7,226 nucleotides of DNA, taken from the NCBI GenBank assembly GCA_009787945.1, contig WQSI01000087.1, forward strand, positions 1-7,226. Reading direction: 5' to 3'. The first letter of the stretch is position 1, and every line of letters starts with the position of its first letter. This document shows, one piece after another, positions 3,982 to 7,226 of the stretch. This DNA is from Defluviitaleaceae bacterium (lineage in GTDB: Bacteria; Bacillota; Clostridia; Lachnospirales; WRAX01). Made by a program: the position numbers and the translations under genes. The notes below the pieces were generated by a model. That model worked only from the letters and a program-made list of their open reading frames with translations, was not told where the DNA came from and made no database searches.

Positions 3982-5781
3982 ATGTGTGGAATTATTGGAT
4001 TTGCAGGCAGAGAAAACGCTGTACCCATTATTGTTGAAGGCTTAAAGCGATTGGAATATCGGGGATATGACTCGGCAGGCATTGCTGTGTATGATGGTGC
4101 TAAATTCGCAGTGACAAAGAAGAAAGGGAGGCTTGCGGAGCTTGCAAATGAAGTGGATACAAACCCCATCAGCGGCAATACGGGCATTGGTCACACCCGC
4201 TGGGCAACCCATGGCGAACCCTCTGACATTAACTCCCATCCCCATTTGGGAAGCGGCTCCCGAATCGCCATTGTACATAATGGTATTATAGAAAATTACA
4301 AACAGCTAAAGGAGTGGCTTGAGGGCAAGGGCATAAAATTTGTATCCCAAACCGATAGCGAGGTGATTGCGCAACTGGCAGAACATTATTACGACGGGGA
4401 TTTAATTGATACTGTGGTTAAGGTTACAGCGGCATTGGAGGGGTCATATGCCCTTGGCATCATGTGCCTTGATGAGCCGAATATTATGGTGGCCACAAAA
4501 AAGGACAATCCGCTGATTGTGGGAATTTCATCAAAGGGCAACTTTATCGCCTCTGATGTGCCTGCCATTTTGTCCCACACTAACCAAGTTTACTATTTAG
4601 ATGACAAGGAAATTGCTATACTTACAAATGAAGAAGTTAAATTTTTGAATATGGATAAAGAACATGTGGAAAAGAGCGTTGAAACAATTAGCTGGAGTTT
4701 AGACAGCGCAGAAAAAGGCGGATATGCGCACTTTATGCTGAAAGAAATTATGGAGCAACCAAAAGTGTTGAGGGAAACCATTCAGGCAGCGTTAGCGGGG
4801 GGCGATTTGATAGAAGGCCTGGACATTTCAGCCTTTAACAAGATTGTCATAACTGCTTGCGGTTCGGCTTATAACGCTGGTGTTGTGGGCAAATACGTTA
4901 TAGAGCGTCTTTGCCGTGTTAGCGTGGAAGTGGAGCTTGCCAGCGAATTCCGCTACAAAGACCCAATTGTGGACGACAAGACCTTGGTGATTCTGATTAG
5001 CCAGTCTGGGGAAACGGCCGACACAATAGCCGCAATGAGGGAGGCCAAAGCCCGCGGGGCTTCCACCCTTGCGATTGTTAATGTGGTAGGCTCGACCATT
5101 GCTAAAGAAGCCGACCACACCATTTACACATCTGCAGGGCCAGAAATTGCCGTTGCAACCACCAAAGTGTTTTCTGCACAGCTAATTTTACTGTATATTT
5201 TGGCGGTGGATTTTGCTGTGAAGTTAGGGAAATTGGACATTGAAGGCAAGGAGAGATTGCTGGCAGAAATTGGCGCATTGCCCGATAAGGTAAATGAGAT
5301 TTTAGAGAGTATTGACGACATACAAAAATACGCATCCCAGTGCATTGGCTACAAAAGCATTTTCTTTATTGGGCGCAATGTAGATTATGCCATTGCCTTA
5401 GAGGGGTCGCTTAAATTAAAGGAGATTTCCTATATTCATTCAGAGGCTTACGCAGGGGGCGAGCTAAAGCACGGCCCAATAGCCTTAATTGAAGATAATA
5501 CTTTGGTTGTGGCAATTTCCTGTTGCCCTGGGCTTAAACCAAAGATTTTTAGTAATGTGGAACAGGTTATCAGCCGCGGGGCAAAGGTTTTGTTTGTAGG
5601 CACAGATAGCGTGGATGAGGACGACAAACTGTCGTTGATTAAATTGCCTATGGTGGAGGAATTGTTCTCTCCTAGCCTGTCTGTTATTGTTTTGCAGCTG
5701 TTCAGCTACTATGTTGCCGCAAACAAGGGGTTGGATATTGACAAACCGCGCAATCTTGCGAAAAGTGTTACAGTAGAGTAA
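3982..5781 (+). CDS. glmS: Glutamine--fructose-6-phosphate aminotransferase (isomerizing)
   Basis: A 599-residue enzyme, full family length, that converts fructose-6-phosphate and glutamine to glucosamine-6-phosphate and glutamate, the entry step to UDP-GlcNAc for peptidoglycan. The N-terminal class II glutaminase domain has the nucleophile Cys2 (MCGIIG), Arg74 in HTRWATHG, Asn100-Gly101 in HNGIIEN and Asp125 in SQTDSEV. The two sugar-isomerase (SIS) domains cover roughly 280-420 and 455-590, with SQSGETADT (340-348), the catalytic KLKE (478-481), His497 in ELKHGP, and the C-terminal DKPRNLAKSVTVE. The ribosome site GAGGTGA overlaps the purC stop, so translation is probably coupled to purC. 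The glmS self-cleaving riboswitch common upstream of this gene in Firmicutes is absent, as there are only 4 nt between the genes. Control must be different here. Confidence 0.98.
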   Translation: MCGIIGFAGRENAVPIIVEGLKRLEYRGYDSAGIAVYDGAKFAVTKKKGRLAELANEVDTNPISGNTGIGHTRWATHGEPSDINSHPHLGSGSRIAIVHNGIIENYKQLKEWLEGKGIKFVSQTDSEVIAQLAEHYYDGDLIDTVVKVTAALEGSYALGIMCLDEPNIMVATKKDNPLIVGISSKGNFIASDVPAILSHTNQVYYLDDKEIAILTNEEVKFLNMDKEHVEKSVETISWSLDSAEKGGYAHFMLKEIMEQPKVLRETIQAALAGGDLIEGLDISAFNKIVITACGSAYNAGVVGKYVIERLCRVSVEVELASEFRYKDPIVDDKTLVILISQSGETADTIAAMREAKARGASTLAIVNVVGSTIAKEADHTIYTSAGPEIAVATTKVFSAQLILLYILAVDFAVKLGKLDIEGKERLLAEIGALPDKVNEILESIDDIQKYASQCIGYKSIFFIGRNVDYAIALEGSLKLKEISYIHSEAYAGGELKHGPIALIEDNTLVVAISCCPGLKPKIFSNVEQVISRGAKVLFVGTDSVDEDDKLSLIKLPMVEELFSPSLSVIVLQLFSYYVAANKGLDIDKPRNLAKSVTVE

Positions 5782-5795
5782 CTAGGAGGGAACTA

Positions 5796-7052
5796 ATGAG
5801 CCACACAATTAAAGAAGTCCTGAACTTTGTAAAGGAAAATGACGTTAAATTCATCCATCTGGGTTTTTGTGATTTATCGGGCGCGCAAAAGAACATATCC
5901 ATAATGGCAGAAAACTTATCTGCCGCCTTTGCGGATGGCGTTTCATTTGATGCCCATGCAATCAAAGGTTTTCGTGAAGTTACCCAATCGGATTTACTTT
6001 TGTTTCCAGACCCTGCCACCCTTACGGTTTTGCCTTGGCGGCCAGGCTCTGGACGTGTGGCGCATTTTTACTGCCATATAAAAACCCCCAATGGTGAACC
6101 TTTTGCATTAGATGGCAGACATATACTAAAGAGCGTTGTAGAAAAATATGCCAAACTGGGGCTGATGGCTATGATTGGGGCTGAATGTGAGTTTTATCTA
6201 TTTAAAGTTGATGAAAATGGTGAACCAACAACCCAAACCCTTGACCAAGGGGGATATTTGGACATATCACCGCTAGACAAAGGAGAGGACATTCGCCGTG
6301 AAATTTGCCTAACCATTGAAGAGATGGGAATCAAACCCGAAACATCTCACCACGAGCAAGGGCCAGGGCAAAATGAGGTAGATTTTAAATTTTCCGACGC
6401 TCTTACCAGTGCCGACAATCTTATGACATTTAAATCTGTTGTGTCGTCGGTGGCTGCTCGTAATGGGTTGTTTGCCTCTTTTGCACCAAAGCCCATTGCT
6501 AACGCACCTGGTAGCGGCTTGCATGTTAACATTTCCCTGTCGCAAAAGGGTCTTAACATTTTTGGGGAAGATTCGGTGATTGTAGAGTCTTTTATTGCGG
6601 GCATTTTATCTAAAGCCCCCGAAATCACCTTGTTTCTTAATCCTCTGGCAAGCTCTTATGAGAGGTTGGGCAGATTTGAAGCCCCAAAATATGTTTCTTG
6701 GGGGCGGCAAAACCGCTCTCAATTGGTGCGGATTCCTGCCGCTAAGGGGGATAAAACGCGAATGGAATTGCGCTCTCCCGACCCATCTATAAACCCATAC
6801 CTAGCTTTTGCGCTAATTTTAGGGGCGGGGCTTTTTGGCATTGAAAAGGAATTGCCATTGCCCCCTGCTGTAGATGCAGATTTGTACACCGCAGGGCAGG
6901 AGGTTACTAGCAAACTTGCCGCCCTGCCTGCAAACCTTAGGGAAGCGGTAGAGAAGGCGCGTAACAGCCAATTTGTTAAAGTCATTATCGGTGAGGAGCT
7001 ACATTTGAAATATTTAGCCATAAAAGAGGCAGAGGATAGGGCGAATGGATAA
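5796..7052 (+). CDS. glnA: Glutamine synthetase, type I, clostridial variant
   Basis: A 418-residue glutamine synthetase, which makes glutamine from glutamate, ammonia and ATP as a dodecamer. The beta-grasp domain (about 12-100) is followed by the catalytic domain. Metal and substrate residues present include Glu130 and Glu132 (GAECEFYLF), HHE (185-187), Glu194 (GPGQNE), GSGLHVN (239-245), the flap Glu295 (RFEAP), NRSQLVRIP (306-314) and the Glu324 region RMELRSPDPSINPYLA. It differs from the usual 440-450-residue enzymes in three ways. The DGSS loop is Asp52-Ala-His-Ala55; the flap is preceded by one residue fewer; and the C-terminal tail that normally follows YLAIKEAE is missing. No adenylylation Tyr site is evident, as expected for Firmicutes. 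AGGAGG lies 6 nt before the ATG, 14 nt after glmS. The 3' end overlaps the next gene by 8 nt. I recall a similar D-A-x-A variant in other clostridial GlnA proteins. Confidence 0.95.
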   Translation: MSHTIKEVLNFVKENDVKFIHLGFCDLSGAQKNISIMAENLSAAFADGVSFDAHAIKGFREVTQSDLLLFPDPATLTVLPWRPGSGRVAHFYCHIKTPNGEPFALDGRHILKSVVEKYAKLGLMAMIGAECEFYLFKVDENGEPTTQTLDQGGYLDISPLDKGEDIRREICLTIEEMGIKPETSHHEQGPGQNEVDFKFSDALTSADNLMTFKSVVSSVAARNGLFASFAPKPIANAPGSGLHVNISLSQKGLNIFGEDSVIVESFIAGILSKAPEITLFLNPLASSYERLGRFEAPKYVSWGRQNRSQLVRIPAAKGDKTRMELRSPDPSINPYLAFALILGAGLFGIEKELPLPPAVDADLYTAGQEVTSKLAALPANLREAVEKARNSQFVKVIIGEELHLKYLAIKEAEDRANG

Positions 7053-7226
7053 CACGTTGATTGTGACCTCATCCGACAAAGGTGTTGAGTATTTTGCTGA
7101 TGCTCTTAGGCAGGCAGGCATTACTCAAGTGCTGACAGTGGTTAGTGGCGGCGAGGCTCGGCGGCGGCTTTTGGAGCGGTCTTTTGACCTAGTTGTGATA
7201 GATTTTCCGTTGCAGGACGAATCTGG
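7045..7226 (+). CDS. Response-regulator receiver domain, probably an ANTAR-type antiterminator, 5' part
   Basis: The first 60 codons of a gene cut by the right edge. The protein begins MDNTLIVTSSDKGVEYFADAL and continues as a receiver (CheY-like) fold: beta-1 LIVTSS (5-10), helix 1, then SGGEARRRLLERSFDLVVIDFPLQDESG, with Asp53 at the phospho-acceptor place. The usual acidic pair after beta-1 is replaced by Ser9-Ser10, with only Asp11 nearby. The SGxEARRxLLE and VIDFPLxDExG pattern, and the position directly after glnA, match clostridial regulators that carry a C-terminal ANTAR RNA-binding domain, which bind paired hexaloop hairpins to prevent termination. The ANTAR domain itself lies outside the window, so that part is inference. 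The start overlaps glnA by 8 nt, with GAGGA 8 nt upstream, indicating coupled expression. Confidence 0.8.
   Translation, partial: MDNTLIVTSSDKGVEYFADALRQAGITQVLTVVSGGEARRRLLERSFDLVVIDFPLQDES

Noticed and set aside
4828..5118. Minus-strand open frame inside glmS
   Set aside because: It is a frame shadow of a highly conserved coding region, with no ribosome site or recognisable product.

Overview
The window reads as chromosomal DNA of a low-to-moderate GC Firmicute, most likely a member of the Clostridia. Evidence for this is the strong AGGAGG-type ribosome sites, a perfect TTGACA-N17-TATAAT promoter, a Bacillus/Clostridium-type glutamine synthetase (GlnA) overlapping a regulator with a receiver domain of the clostridial ANTAR type, and a tightly packed, largely co-directional layout. 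No tRNA, rRNA, CRISPR array, insertion sequence or phage gene is visible. Genus and species cannot be told from the sequence.

The layout is two divergent blocks that separate at about 3005-3275. The left block (1-3004) lies wholly on the minus strand. In transcription order it holds a Dps/ferritin-like iron-storage and DNA-protection protein, a DUF454 (YbaN-type) membrane protein starting at TTG, and a BioY-family vitamin transporter subunit. These three are packed with a 13-nt gap and then an 11-nt overlap. After an internal promoter come three tandem small membrane proteins of the DUF4190 type, all beginning MSQFP, and finally the N-terminal third of an Lgt-like (prolipoprotein diacylglyceryl transferase family) protein cut by the window edge.

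The right block (3146-7226) lies on the plus strand. It opens with a consensus promoter and a leader of about 95 nt, followed by purC, glmS, glnA and a truncated response-regulator-type gene. The gene junctions are 4 nt, 14 nt and an 8-nt overlap, so this looks like one transcription unit. GlnA makes glutamine, GlmS consumes it for glucosamine-6-phosphate, PurC belongs to the glutamine-consuming purine pathway, and the last gene is the kind of regulator often found beside clostridial glnA. The block is therefore plausibly a glutamine-use operon.

No wholly new system is proven here. The best leads are: (1) the three DUF4190 paralogues, each with a Cys-x-x-Cys after a lipobox-like tetrapeptide at the outer end of the last membrane helix, directly upstream of a divergent Lgt homologue; (2) a BioY that lacks the family's usual Asp and Lys in the last-helix motif; (3) a purC leader with a 5'-proximal stem-loop compatible with an ANTAR-type hexaloop and a small ORF overlapping the purC start; (4) a glutamine synthetase variant with an altered DGSS loop and no C-terminal tail.
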